Positions 32,055-43,188 of a DNA stretch of 64,000 bases are shown one piece after another. Position numbers and translations under genes: made by a program. The stretch is from Spongospora subterranea f. sp. subterranea (lineage: Eukaryota > Endomyxa: Phytomyxea > Phytomyxea > Plasmodiophorida). How positions within the stretch are numbered: the stretch's first letter is position 1; the number at the start of each line of letters is the position of its first letter. Location: the NCBI GenBank assembly GCA_049724395.1, contig JAUGWO010000229.1, positions 1 to 64,000 on the forward strand, in the 5' to 3' direction. Under the pieces are notes generated by a model. That model worked only from the letters and a program-made list of their open reading frames with translations, was not told the DNA's origin and did no database searches.

Positions 32055-35000
32055 ATGTTGGCCAGATTTAAACATCTGGCCTCTATTATGATCCGCCCTA
32101 CACCTCAACTCGATCAAGAGGAGGATTGTAAAAGCGCGACAGGACCATCCATCCACTCGGCGACCGTTAAGAATGAGAGCATGTCTGAGGCCATCATGGG
32201 CAACGAATTCACATTCATGCAACGGAAACACGTCGTCGACGATGAGCAAATTCAGAATCCAGCTCTTTTGCGATCCATTTTCAAGACCTGTCGGAAGATG
32301 TGGCAGACCGACGGTTCTGTTGACACAATTGTCTCCACATTATCAGTTGAGATCTGCGATTTACTCACTTGTGGATTCGCCCGTGTGTTCTTGAAACGAG
32401 ATGGGGGACTTTATTGTGCCGATTTGACCAAGGCCGCTTCCCTGGTCGGAATCGTTCGGTCACGTCTATTCGACGGGCGATCCGATCCGTCTCTCGTCGT
32501 CAACCGAGATCGCCTCATTCCCCGGATTCGTGCACTGGATCGATTCCTGTCGTCAGAAACGCGTCCCGAAATCCCTTTTGTGTGTACCGCTCTTCAGCAC
32601 GTTTCGAGGGCAAAGCGCCATCGTTGGCGTAATCCAAGCCTTGAACAAACATGATTCTGCTTTCACCAATGAAGATGTTCATGTCGCCATGCTGCTGGGC
32701 GATTATGTTGGGCAACTCGTCCTATCTGGAAAACAAATCGAGGTGATGAATTCTTTCAGCAATAACTTCAGGGTGCAAAACGGATCAGAGTTTGATTGAT
32801 GAGTTGTTTGGGATTAGATGACGACCCAATTAGTCATGGAGGGAATCCAGCAGCATGCCAGATCGACAGCGCTACTACAGGTTGCTAGAGCGTTATCGTC
32901 CGAGACCACGATTAACGGGATCGTGTCACTGATCACCCGAAAAGTGCAGAACCTGCTCAGCGTTGAACGATGCACCATGTTCCTGGTTGATCGTGAGTCC
33001 AACGAGCTGATTGTTTGGAGAGACGGTAGCCATGGCGTTAAACTCAGCTTCCTGCAATGGATCAAGGGCTATAAACCTGCTCCTTCATTGCCGTTTTTGT
33101 CAAATGTACGTTCCGATTCCGAACCCCGATCCAAATTTCGCCTTCAATGATGTTTCTTGTTTCTTCATCATTCGGGCAGTCGTCGTTGGAGTGTTATTAA
33201 TCAATGTGGCGGTTTATGACAGGAAAATGAAATGAGAATGCCGATGGGTAAAGGAATAGCCGGCTATGTCGTATCAACAGGAGAGAAACTCAAGGTTGAC
33301 AACGCCTATAGCGATTCCCGATTCAATCCCGAGATGGACCGGCAGACCGGGTTCCTGAGCCGAAACATATTGTGTATGCCCTTGAAGACCAGTAAAGGGG
33401 AGATTGTTGGCGCCATACAGGCAATTAATAAGGATCCATCGAAAGACGGGTTCAATGAGGCCGACGAAGGCCTGTTGGAGGTGTTCGCTGCCCATACAGC
33501 CATAGCTATTCAGAATTCCAGCCTGATCCAGGTCATGAAGAAAAACTTGGATCAAAGTTGACGCCATTCTGGAAGTGACCAACGCCCTTTCCAGAGAACT
33601 GAAGCTCAATCCATTGGTTAAAGTTATCGTTCAGAAGGTAAATGGCTCGTGAAATTGTTCTGTTCTGATTCAGTTTTGATATCAATTTGAACGGTTGCGA
33701 ATTATCAAAGAAAGTGATTTGTATTAGGAAATCGGAGAGCGTTGACATCATGTCCATTTTCTGTAGATTCATTCGCTGCTGAATGTTGAGCGATGCACTG
33801 TGTTCATCTGCGATCATGCTCGTCAACAGCTCTACACGACATCATCGATGTCGTACGGCGACGGGATCAGTCTCCCGATCCAGAACGAGACCGAGGACAT
33901 TATCCGGATTCCAATGAACGCCGGGATCGCCGGCCATGTCGCCATGACTGGCGAAACCCTGTGCATTGTCAACGCGTATAATGACGCCAGGTTCTCTCCC
34001 AAGATGGATCAGGAGACCGGATATCGAACTCGAAACATTCTCTGCATGTCGATCCAGAATCACAGGAGCGAGATCGTTGGTGTCGTTCAAGTCATCAACA
34101 AACGCAATCGGTTGAGCTTCACGAACGAGGACGTGAAACAGCTCGGGGCGTTTTCAGCTCAGGCAGCGGTGGCGATTAGCAATAGCCGTCTATTCCAGGA
34201 AACAGAGAGAGCTCTTAATCATGCACTTAGACAGGTAATGGAATACCCATTGTTTCGAACTCAAACGGGTATCGAACGGTTTTCAGAAAGAGATCCGGTC
34301 GATTTTCATCCATATTATACCTGTTTGTTCATGAACGATCGAACAGATAAATGGACTCTGCCCACGTCGACTGAGGGATGACTGAGAATTAACCAGAGAT
34401 CTGTGCAGGTTCGGAATCTGAAGTTCATGTTGCGTGTGACCAAGAACCTATCATCGGAGCTCCAGACATCGAATCTCATGACGCAAATGCAAACACAGCT
34501 CAACGATCTACTCAAAGCAGATCACTGCTTCTTCTTTGTACTTTCCGTTGTCTTCGATTGATCAGGTTTTTTCTCTGACCATCAAACTGACCAGGTTGTG
34601 GACCTGGACAAGTCGACATTCTGTCGTCTAGATTTCGGGGTTGAATCAGAGCCATATTCATTAGAGAGAGGAATTAGTGGGTTCGTGTCGAAAATCCCAT
34701 TCCGATCATTGTGATTGACGGGTGCGTGTGTTTGTTTTCATAGCTGGGTTGCAACTAACGGTAAACCGGTCAAAATCCAATCGCAGGCGTTCCAAGATCA
34801 ACGATTCGACGGGGAAGTCGATACCAATGATCACCCATGTCAAAGGTCTGTTCATCTGTTAACACTTTTTCATGTTCGGATGGGTTTCTCCGACGATTCT
34901 GTCAGTTTTGCAGGGTTGATCGGTTTTATGGCAGAGAAAGAGAATATTGACAACTGATGGTGTGTTGGGTGATCTCAGTATTCTGTGTATGCCAATCATC

Positions 35001-36451
35001 GCCCAAACCGAGGAAAACGAAAAAATGGTGATCGGTATGATCTCAGTGCAAGATGAAGCCGATCGTGGAGGATTTGGTAAAGAAGAGGAGTTGCTGTTAA
35101 AGGTGTTCTGCGCTCAGGCGTCGGTCGCCTTGGTCAACAGCAAGCAGTTCCTGCGCGTAATTGAGGACGCGACAAGGAAACAGGACGACATATCGGCGAC
35201 CGATTACCTAACTCAAGATCGAGGGATGCAATTGGGAAGCCACGAGATTGATCGGTTCGAGTATTCGGTGGACGAGATAAATTTGATTCGGGCGATCGGG
35301 AACGGGTCCTATGGAGAAGTATGGCTGGCCAGAGCAAGGAACGAGATCGTCGCCGTCAAGAAACTCTTCACAAGATGTCTGAAAGGCGAACAAATCGATG
35401 CGTTCTGTTCCGAAGCGTCGTTGATGTGCCAATTAAAACACAGAAATGTGGTGGCGTTTAAAGGAGCGATTACGCAGCCACCCGATCTGTGCATTGTCAC
35501 TGAGTACTGTTCGAGAGGGAGTCTGGCTGATCTGCTCATGGATCAAGGGTTTCAGATGACCAATCGTATCGTCATGGATTTCGTCAAGGATATCGCAGCC
35601 GGTATGCATTACCTGCACACCAGTAATCCGGTCATACTGCATAGAGATCTGAAGGTCAGTCCAGTTCAACGAATTCCCGATATATCACCTGTTTAGGTCG
35701 TTGCGCCTTTATTCATTGTGTGCCCAACCAATCTAAATTCACTCGACATTGCCATGAACGGTTCTGTAAATATTCTAATCGCCCAAAGGGGGGGGGGCGG
35801 GTTATGTTACGATGGGTTTTGGCCGTAATTAACGTTACAGTAGTTGCCCTCGACTGTGATGGAGTATCGTTTAACTGAATTCACGTTGCGTTTTTCTGCG
35901 GCGCCGCTGAGCCTAATGTTACTTGTTACAGAGCGATAACCTATTAGTGGACGAAAACTGGGTGGTGAAAGTGGCGGATTTCGGCCTGACCCGGTTCCTG
36001 GATGAAAAAAAGAAGATGACCCAGGTTGGAACCCCGATCTGGATGAGCCCAGAAGTATGTACAGGAGAGAAATACACAGAAAAAGGTCAGTGGAGGGTTT
36101 TCAAAGTTATTCATTGATGTTTACGCGGTCAACGATTTGAAGAAAAACACCTGAATTATGGACTTATACAGCTGATGTGTATGCGTTCGGGATCATAATT
36201 TGGGAGATACTAACTCGACATGAACCGTATAAAGATAAGGAGACGATGCAGATCGTTGTGGAGGTGGTCAACAATGGAATGCGGCCATTCGTGACGGAGG
36301 GGCTCAGGAAAGTAATCCATTCTTCCCATTGATGACCGATTGCTGGCACCAAGTTCCCGATAGACGGCCCAACTTCAAAACAATACTGGAGCGACTACGT
36401 AGCCCGGAAATTGTTCTCGCTATGGATAACGACGGATTAGTTCAAAACTAG
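32055..36451 (+). CDS. Multi-GAF tyrosine-kinase-like protein kinase
   Basis: A long multi-exon gene. From the ATG at 32055 a short tail leads into four GAF-type modules: 32270-32760; 32818-33560 (FLVDRESNELIVW, then GIAGYVVSTGEKLKVDNAY and RNILCMPL); 33600-34240 (GIAGHVAMTGETLCIVNAY, RNILCMSI, VVQVINK); and about 34410-35160 (WVATNGKPVKI, ILCMPII, MISVQDE). GAF domains usually bind small ligands such as cyclic nucleotides. A kinase domain of TKL type follows: IRAIGNGSYGEVWLA (G-loop), IVAVKKL (Lys), ILHRDLK then SDNLLVDENW after a 280-nt intron, VADFGL, GTPIWMSPEV, and DVYAFGIIIWEILT. The C-lobe reads TDCWHQVPDRRPNF and the stop is at 36449-36451. Near 36295-36310 the frame shifts by one inside a GGGG run, which may be a sequence error or a real break. 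No membrane span is seen. Confidence 0.82.
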
Positions 36452-37309
36452 AGCAACTAATGAATTTATTAACATATATGACCCGCAAATCCGACTTGTG
36501 TTTGATCTAACCCGCTGGGGTTATCGTATGTTTCAATTTTTAGGGCAATGATTGTTGATGAACACTGCAAGCACTGCTACAATTTTGCTTATTGTTTTTT
36601 TCGGTGAATCAGCGATCCACGAAGAAAGTAGTGTATGAATTTCGCCCATAAACATCGCGTCAACTGTTTTGATCCAATAGGTATTCACCCCAAAACGAAC
36701 TGAAATTCTAGTTTTTGTGACTAGGTACTGTACTTTGATGTATAATCAGACGAAATAAATATCAACTGAAGCACGGCGTAGCTGATTTGCAAACGATTTC
36801 AGAGTTTGTAAACTGTGGCATCACGTGAATGGTGATAGACCCCCTCTTCAAACTCAGAGAAGAATGCATCAAACGCGGATCGCTTTCAGTTAACAATGTA
36901 TAAATTCAAAGGCAGGGTTGACGAGACGGTTTCCCGCTCCTTTCAAAATGGATGTTATCGCGTTTTTGAAAGCTACAGTACTCCTATATGATGCACTTAT
37001 TCAATTTATTGGGATTTCATATGGAAGTTGGGGTCATTATATACAAAAGCTGATTGTGTAATTTCAAAGAAATGTGCTCTCACCGATGGTTTTCTATTGT
37101 CGGATATGGATTTGAAAATGTTCAAATTTTAATTGTTGCGATTGTTTCCCTTTAACATTATTTGTTTTGGGCAATGAGATTGCATTGGTCTTTCAGAAAT
37201 GGAATTCCTGATTCATCAGGGGTTTCCCAGGTTAACGCTTTTGGAAGTTGATCCACTATTGAAGTTTTTCTTCCCCAAATGTGGGATTTGATAGTTGTAA
37301 CGCTGTAGT
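36452..37309. other. Gene-free AT-rich stretch
   Basis: Nothing recognised. It holds the 3' side of the kinase gene and AT-rich single-copy DNA. Confidence 0.5.
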
Positions 37310-37920
37310 TTCTCGATCGCGGTCGGGACCCTCGCATGGCTCAAGAACTGCTTGTCCCGCTTACCGACATAGCGACCGGAACCGACGACGTCGTACAAAC
37401 GATGATCCGGCGATTACATCAGGCTAGGAAGTTGGCCGTGTCGGAGGATGCAAAATGATCGTATACAGCAATAGCCGCTACGACCGTGATCGATATAGGA
37501 AGTTAATTTCTCAAAAGACCAACTCGTTTTGGTCTATCGGATACCGCCCGAGAGCAAGCGATGGGACCCGACGAGGCGATGGCGGAAGCTCACTGGCCCC
37601 TGGAGAGTACTCGGGCAGATGCCTGATAATAATTATCGGCTATAGCACCTGCGTTCAGGGCAGGAGAACACGTCCAACGTGGACAGTATGGTACCGTTGT
37701 ACATCGACAACATTGGCGACGACGACGTTGAAGACACCACCGAACACGCGCCGGACGACAATTGTATTGACTTCACCGACATTATGACAGCATATCAGGC
37801 GCAGATTCGACAAAGCCAACGATAACGCTAACAGCGAACATACGCGGAGAACGTTGCACAGCGGACAAACTAGAGCCAAAAATTGTTTCGAGCACCTCAG
37901 TTTATCGGCACAAGAGCACA
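37310..37920 (+). mobile_element. LTR-retroelement fossil (3' end of pol)
   Basis: A plus-strand scrap resembles the integrase C-terminal part of a Gypsy-like pol polyprotein, including a G-P-W-R-V-L segment followed by an N-Y-R-L word of the kind found just before the end of such polyproteins, then an acidic tail. No long terminal repeats, gag or reverse transcriptase were seen nearby. It is broken in several places and looks old. Family assignment is tentative. Confidence 0.5.
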
Positions 37921-38341
37921 AAAGAGAGCCGTAGATCCATTCCTGCAGAAAATAACTGGAAGTTGAAGAGTTTTAACAAAGAATTGAACAGGTATTCGGC
38001 ACAGCATAAGAGATCTAAAGCGATTTTGATCGTTTTCAAACAAAAATCGGCTCAGCTTTCCCTAATCGCTTCGTACATCGTGTCACATCCTGCTAAAATC
38101 GGAACAATAGCGCAATCAATCAACCTACATCAATCATGTACTCTAATCTACAACAAACAAATGCCATAAACCAGAATGAGGGACCCAGAACCGACAGCTA
38201 TTTATAAGTGGTGTACCACTGTACTTGACCAGTCTATTCGTTACACCACTTGCTGTCAAGGCCGTGACTGACTCCGTGATTGACTTGTCACTTGTCATTC
38301 ACTCACTCGTGTGAGATATTCATATTGAATACCAGGTTGAC
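37921..38341. other. Spacer upstream of the coiled-coil zinc protein
   Basis: No gene recognised. A TGACT-rich stretch (GTGACTGACTCCGTGATTGA) lies at 38263-38282. Confidence 0.4.
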
Positions 38342-38734
38342 ATGTTGAGAAACCGGGAATCTTTGGATGCCTTTGAAGAGGTATCGGCTTTGTCGAGGCG
38401 CATGCGTCGGCTAGTGAAAGAGGTGTTGGCGGAAAATGCCCTAGCCAAGAAGACAATCCGCAAACTACGCAAGAAGAACGCGAAATTGTCGGCGGAACTT
38501 GAGCAATCAAAGGCGGCGGCACCGATTGACAGCGATATGCAGATGTGTAAGGCATGCAAGCAGGTGGTACACCGGGGGACCAGATGTATTGCCCATACCG
38601 GCATATTTTTTGACGTCGAAGGCGATGAGCAACGGGAACTTGACTCAGATAGCGAGACTTTTGGTATGTGGAGCTGCTGCGACGCTGAAGAAAGGGATGC
38701 AATTGGATGTTGTAAAACGCGTCATCGCTTTTGA
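38342..38734 (+). CDS. Coiled-coil protein with CHORD-like zinc-binding tail
   Basis: A single-exon protein of 130 residues. Residues 10-60 form a charged coiled coil (RRMRRLVKEVLAENALAK, KTIRKLRKKNAKLSAELEQS). The tail has a metal-ligand pattern, MCKACKQVVHRG then CIAHTGIF and, after an acidic spacer, MWSCCDAEERDAIGCCKTRH. The C-x2-C...C-x2-H-x-G-x-F...W-S-C-C-x8-G-C-x4-H order resembles CHORD-type zinc modules (as in RAR1/CHORDC1) but is shorter. Function is unknown. A short start context and the consistent cysteine pattern support it as a real gene. It lies isolated in gene-poor DNA. Confidence 0.6.
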   Translation: MLRNRESLDAFEEVSALSRRMRRLVKEVLAENALAKKTIRKLRKKNAKLSAELEQSKAAAPIDSDMQMCKACKQVVHRGTRCIAHTGIFFDVEGDEQRELDSDSETFGMWSCCDAEERDAIGCCKTRHRF

Positions 38735-39317
38735 ATACGTTTCTGAGCTACATTTGTGATTTTGTAAGCTGGTGTACTCTCTTCTTAACTATTATGTATA
38801 CTTGTTGGCGTCCCAACTATCGGCAACGGGCACATTCGTCGGTGGTTTGCCACGCGTGGCAAACCCCTTAACAGCTGATTAAGACCTTACCACGAAAAAC
38901 AGGACAAAAGTATTAGTGAATAGTGAGCGTCTTGGTAAATTCTCGGTGCTGTGTAAGGACATCATAATTGATGCGGCTCAGAATCAATCTGTAGTTCGTC
39001 ACCGTGGTCCGGTTTTTTACTCATATGCTGAGCATTGTATTCTCGCGCGAAGGCACCAGAGAGTAATCTTAATATAGCATGGTGTAGACATTTCGTACCA
39101 AATCGCACGAACGGTTTTTACTGAATCGGTGTACGCGTATGCTCTGGATTTGGTCATCTGCCGCGATTATGGCGGAGAGTAAATCGAGCCCACTTAATTT
39201 GGAGGAACAACAGACGCGCTTGGGTAAGTGCATCTCGAGCTTCCAGCACGATGATTGTTTGAAACTGCGATAGCCTTCACACAAGCTGAACATTTGCCCC
39301 TGCACCGATTCAACGCT
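38735..39317. other. Gene-free stretch left of the large foldback
   Basis: Nothing recognised. One short palindromic word pair (TGCCACGCGTGGCA) lies at 38859-38872. Confidence 0.4.
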
Positions 39318-39995
39318 GATCTATTAAAAGTCGATCACACAAAAGCAGTACAATTTCGCTTGTTAACTGTTCAATTTCTAATGATATCCTCTGCACCCCT
39401 TCCTTTGTCCTGAATGGCAGTACAGGAACCTTGATAAGAGGCTCGGTTTGATCTTCAATAAACGCCGGATTTCCATGTTCATGAAGACTATTTCGAAATG
39501 AAAGGAAATTCATCGTCAATAACCTGGAAGTGTGCTGAATATTAATGACATGTGGTTTAATCGATGGCCACCCCCGCTTTACAGCAAAGCTTCATTCAAG
39601 CTGAATCTTAACGTCATCTGCTCTTGACGATATGGTCGTCTTCACACCATTCCAAATCCTGAAACAAACTCACTTGAAGCATTATATACTTCGCGAAAGC
39701 AGATGCTCAATACACAAAAATTAATAATCTTTAAAATACGGTCGAATCAACATGCCATCAATAACGAGCACACTTACAAATTATTGACGATGAATTTCAT
39801 TTCATTTCGGAATAGTCTACATGGAGATTGAAGTCTGGCATTAATTGAAGATAATACCATGCAACCGAGCCTCTCATCAAGGTTCTTGTACTGCCACCCA
39901 GGAAAAGAGGAAGGGGTGCAAACGATGTAAATAGGTATTGAACAGTTAACAAGCGAAATTTCCTTCTTGTTGAGTGATTGACTTTTAATAGATCA
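39318..39995. mobile_element. Large foldback element, about 210-bp arms
   Basis: 39318-39527 (from GATCTATTAAAAGTCGATCA to ATTCATCGTCAATAACC) recurs inverted at 39781-39995 with scattered mismatches and small indels. Shared words include TTCGCTTGTTAACTGTTCAA, GAGGCTCGGTT and AGTACAAGAACCTTGAT-like strings. The spacer of about 250 bp has no gene. There is no transposase, so it would be non-autonomous. The flanks show no clear target duplication. The arms are unrelated to those of the other foldbacks in the window. Confidence 0.8.
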
Positions 39996-41516
39996 ACGAC
40001 AATGGCTTTACCGCCATTGGTTCCTGTTGTACGAAATTGGCAATTCAAGCAGGTCGCTGCAGGCAAGGCCTTGAGAATACTGAAGAACATTTACAACGAA
40101 TCAAAACGCCAATATGCCAATTGTACCTCATGCCGCCATTACGGGCATGGGAATGAAGCGGGGACGATTGCGTTCCGGTGGATTTATCGACCGGGCGATC
40201 GACCATGTGGAAAGATTATTCCAGCGGAGATCGTGGTGAAGATGGCGTCGCAAGGGTGCCAGAATCGGGCGAGGCTACTCAGGGACACCATCAAGCTCGC
40301 GACAGCGACGGCGCGGGAGGGGCGTCGGCTCGGTTGGAGGGGGAGACGACGGGCGCAAATGACAATCGCTCTTTCTCACTCTTTCAAAGAGCCCGCGTTC
40401 GTCAGGCCAGGCACATGGACATAGTTAAATCCTCTGCAACAAACAAGGCACCAAAAATGGTGATGCCGTCGGAAGGGCGGTTCCGCTAACTACAGAGGGC
40501 GACCACAGAATTAACGGTGGGACCATATAACGTGTCGGTGCCTGCCACCATTGCAGATATCAAAGAGTTGGTGCGGTGCATTACCGAAAACTGTCAAGCA
40601 ATCTTCGCGTCGCAAGATCGCAGATTGCAGAAGTTAGAGCAAGAATTTCAGAGCCTCAAAGACACCAAGATCGCAAATGTTTGTTCTCATATGTAGAAAT
40701 GCATCTACGGTTAATGGTTCAGCGTCTGGTTGGGCTGCCAGAAGGTGTATTCCACGTTCTCGTGTGGAGTCGGTACCGTTGATACAGAGAGCCGGGAGGC
40801 GGGACGGCCTTGAACCTGTTTTAATTGTTGGGGAAGTCACTTCACGATATATATCTTCCGTACCACCAACAGTAGTTATCCGTTTCGAGGTCTTCTTTTC
40901 AGACCTGAAGATGAAAACATACCACGAGGGTCATATTTGTTATTGGTCGACGAGGAGACCTTCCAGCGAGTACATCTCTGATGTTGAAGATTCTTCCAAA
41001 GAGGGCGCATCATGTTCCCTGGGGATGTTGAATGGCATTTGCTTGGATTCTTTCAATGCCGTCAATATTGGTTAACCATTCAATTTGTCTGTTAGTAGAG
41101 CGATCGAGCGCAGGACTACTCAGTAGTTCTGCGAGCTGAGTCTCGTTGTCCCACATACTCTTCTATAATCATACGATAATATCTATGCGAATAACGAGTA
41201 AGGGAACACACGCCATCTTTGGAAGAATCTTCAACATTTGAACCCGCTGGAAGGCGAGAGGATGGAACACCAAGAGACCCTCACCGATATCTCATGAGCA
41301 GGTAATTTCTTGTTAATGAACGAGAAGGGTTATAACAGCGCTCTGGATCCGCAAACAGATATTCTGTTCTGCAGTCAGAAATTCGTCAAATTGCATCTGC
41401 GTTAATAAGGTAGCCTTAGTTTGGGCATCGCTCCATCAGAAATAGATACCATATCGCCAAACGAATATTGAACGCCATATTCAATCAGCAAATGCCAAGA
41501 TGTTTATCATTATCAA
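39996..41516. other. Unrecognised stretch with degraded coding-like pieces
   Basis: Two plus-strand frames overlap at 39978-40490, one Arg-rich and one Ser/Gly-rich. A coiled-coil-like piece (ADIKELVRCITENCQAIFAS, QDRRLQKLEQEFQSLKD) lies at 40550-40680 in line with one of them but behind a stop. No family is recognised; it may be a decayed gene. From 40840 to 41516 nothing is supported. Confidence 0.3.
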
Positions 41517-42388
41517 CTATAGCTCAATGAGCCATGCTCTGGGACCCCTTAATGACGCCGGTACAAATGGGGTTTTGTAAAACGCCATGGCCAACGATAT
41601 CATCAGTACACCAAAGACTCCGATGCCCAGAATCGGGATCAGGAGGAGGTGAAGGGGGACGGCGGCGGCGCCGACGATTGATCGGAGCACCAGCAATACC
41701 ATCCAGCAGAACGCTGTACTGCATGCACCGAACATGACAATCTGAGACCATGAACTCGCCACATCCCAAAGCAACGCCATTATAATCCCAGCACAGAATA
41801 TCAACCACAGTACCCTGAAACCGACAGAAACTGACTAGGGCCATTAAACCTTCATCGACGATCAACGTACAATGCAGAAACGGAATGCCACCCGATTATT
41901 AGGTCGGAACTCCATAGATTCATGATGATCGCAACGAAAATGAAAGTCGATACACCGCTAACAAAGACTAAGCGTAATAGCGCCATATTGGATACGATCG
42001 CTGGAGACGGCTGTCGTTGACGAGATGATTCGGTCCACGCGCGTTTCCACCAATCATGCCGGAACGATGATCGCCATTTGGCGTTGTCGTAGGACCCATG
42101 CCTGGCTATCTGGCATATATTACTGGATCGATCTATAGGTGCTGGAGCGAACTGGATCATGTAAATTTCGCACCATAATTTGGAGTGGGTTTGGCCCACG
42201 ATGTTGTTGAATCGGCGACACGTCGTTGAAATATGCGCTAAATCGCGCCCATTGATATAGGAAAATACCAATTTTAGGACATCACTCTGAAGAGTTTCCA
42301 GATCGTCTCGGGGATGGATTGGCAGAGCGACATGACCATCCATTTTGCGATAAGAAATTGGAAAAGACGGCACGCGACAATGCGGCAA
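41517..42388 (-). CDS. F-box protein with multi-span membrane tail
   Basis: Two minus-strand exons (42388-41871 and 41814-41517) join in phase across a 56-nt intron into 271 residues. Residues 30-75 form an F-box (ETLQSDVLKLVFSYINGRDL, then AHISTTCRRFNNI and SKLWCEIY), the Skp1-binding motif. A basic linker with WWKRAW follows. Then four hydrophobic segments: MALLRLVFVSGVSTFIFVAII, VLWLIFCAGIIMALLWDVA, MFGACSTAFCWMVLLVL, and HLLLIPILGIGVFGVLMISLA. The product would be a membrane-anchored SCF adaptor, an uncommon arrangement. An earlier Met (42388) or the one before DGHVALPIHP may be the start. It follows the folate gene on the same strand by 125 nt. Confidence 0.75.
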
Positions 42389-42513
42389 CTACAGTATACG
42401 ACGATTGGAAAGACGATTAACCTTCTTCACTACCGGAATGTTTACAAGTACTCAGAAAGGATAGCATAGATGTAAAGAAAATATTAAACACAATACTTTA
42501 TAAGATGCAATAT

Positions 42514-43188
42514 TTAGACGCTAGTTACTCTGGCTGGTGGAACGCTAATTGGTTGTTTAATTGACTGGCGGTCACGGTCGACCGTAATCCCACAGTAAGT
42601 TAGAACACCAGGAACGGCAACGTGGGGCTTATTGACGACAACTCTGGCGTGTTTTATCAGAGGGAAATTCGTTAATATCACAGATGCGACTGAGACAGCC
42701 CACGATCAATCTCAATCAGGGCCAATTCTGACGAACTGACTGTTGTTTGCAACGGTTTCCACTAGATTAAACGGCGGTCCTTCAACGATATCTCGAACCT
42801 AATTCGCCAGCTAAGCAGCAGCATAATTGAAATGAACGCAACCAAACTGAACCTGCTTGTAAACTTCAACATAATTAACAGAGTCATGGATTGAATCTGA
42901 TTTTGCGGCAGATCGGGTGTCTAGCGTCATCTCGAGATCAATAACAAATTTCTGTTTGGAAAATAACATGTTCAGACGGAAAGCCACGGCTGACTTACAG
43001 GCATCTAACCTGACCAAGATCTCGCTCGCTCTGAAAAACTCCTATAAATACAGGTTATGGATAACGGGACCAAACTGCCAATGTGTCTAACCATGTCGTG
43101 CATGGAACACCATCCCTCTCAAGCTGATGACGTCATTTCGAATGACATCCGTTGACACCCTCCTCAGCTGCTGTACCAATTTAAACAT
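42514..43188 (-). CDS. folB: Dihydroneopterin aldolase (FolB type)
   Basis: Folate pathway enzyme that splits dihydroneopterin to hydroxymethyl-dihydropterin and glycolaldehyde. The gene has no long open frame; five small exons (43188-43092, 43041-43010, 42951-42853, 42798-42741, 42689-42514) join in phase into 153 residues through GT-AG introns of 50, 58, 54 and 51 nt. The translation reads ISLRGMVFHARHGVFQSERD, then LGQKFVIDLEMTLDTRSAAK, SDSIHDSVNYVEVYK, VRDIVEGPPFNLVETVANNI, and VVVNKPHVAVPGVLTYCGI. These match FolB throughout, including the LRG/HG start, the VNY segment with the catalytic-region tyrosine, and the KPHAP-like block. About 12 residues precede the domain. It is monofunctional here, unlike the fungal FOL1 fusion. 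Confidence 0.9.
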
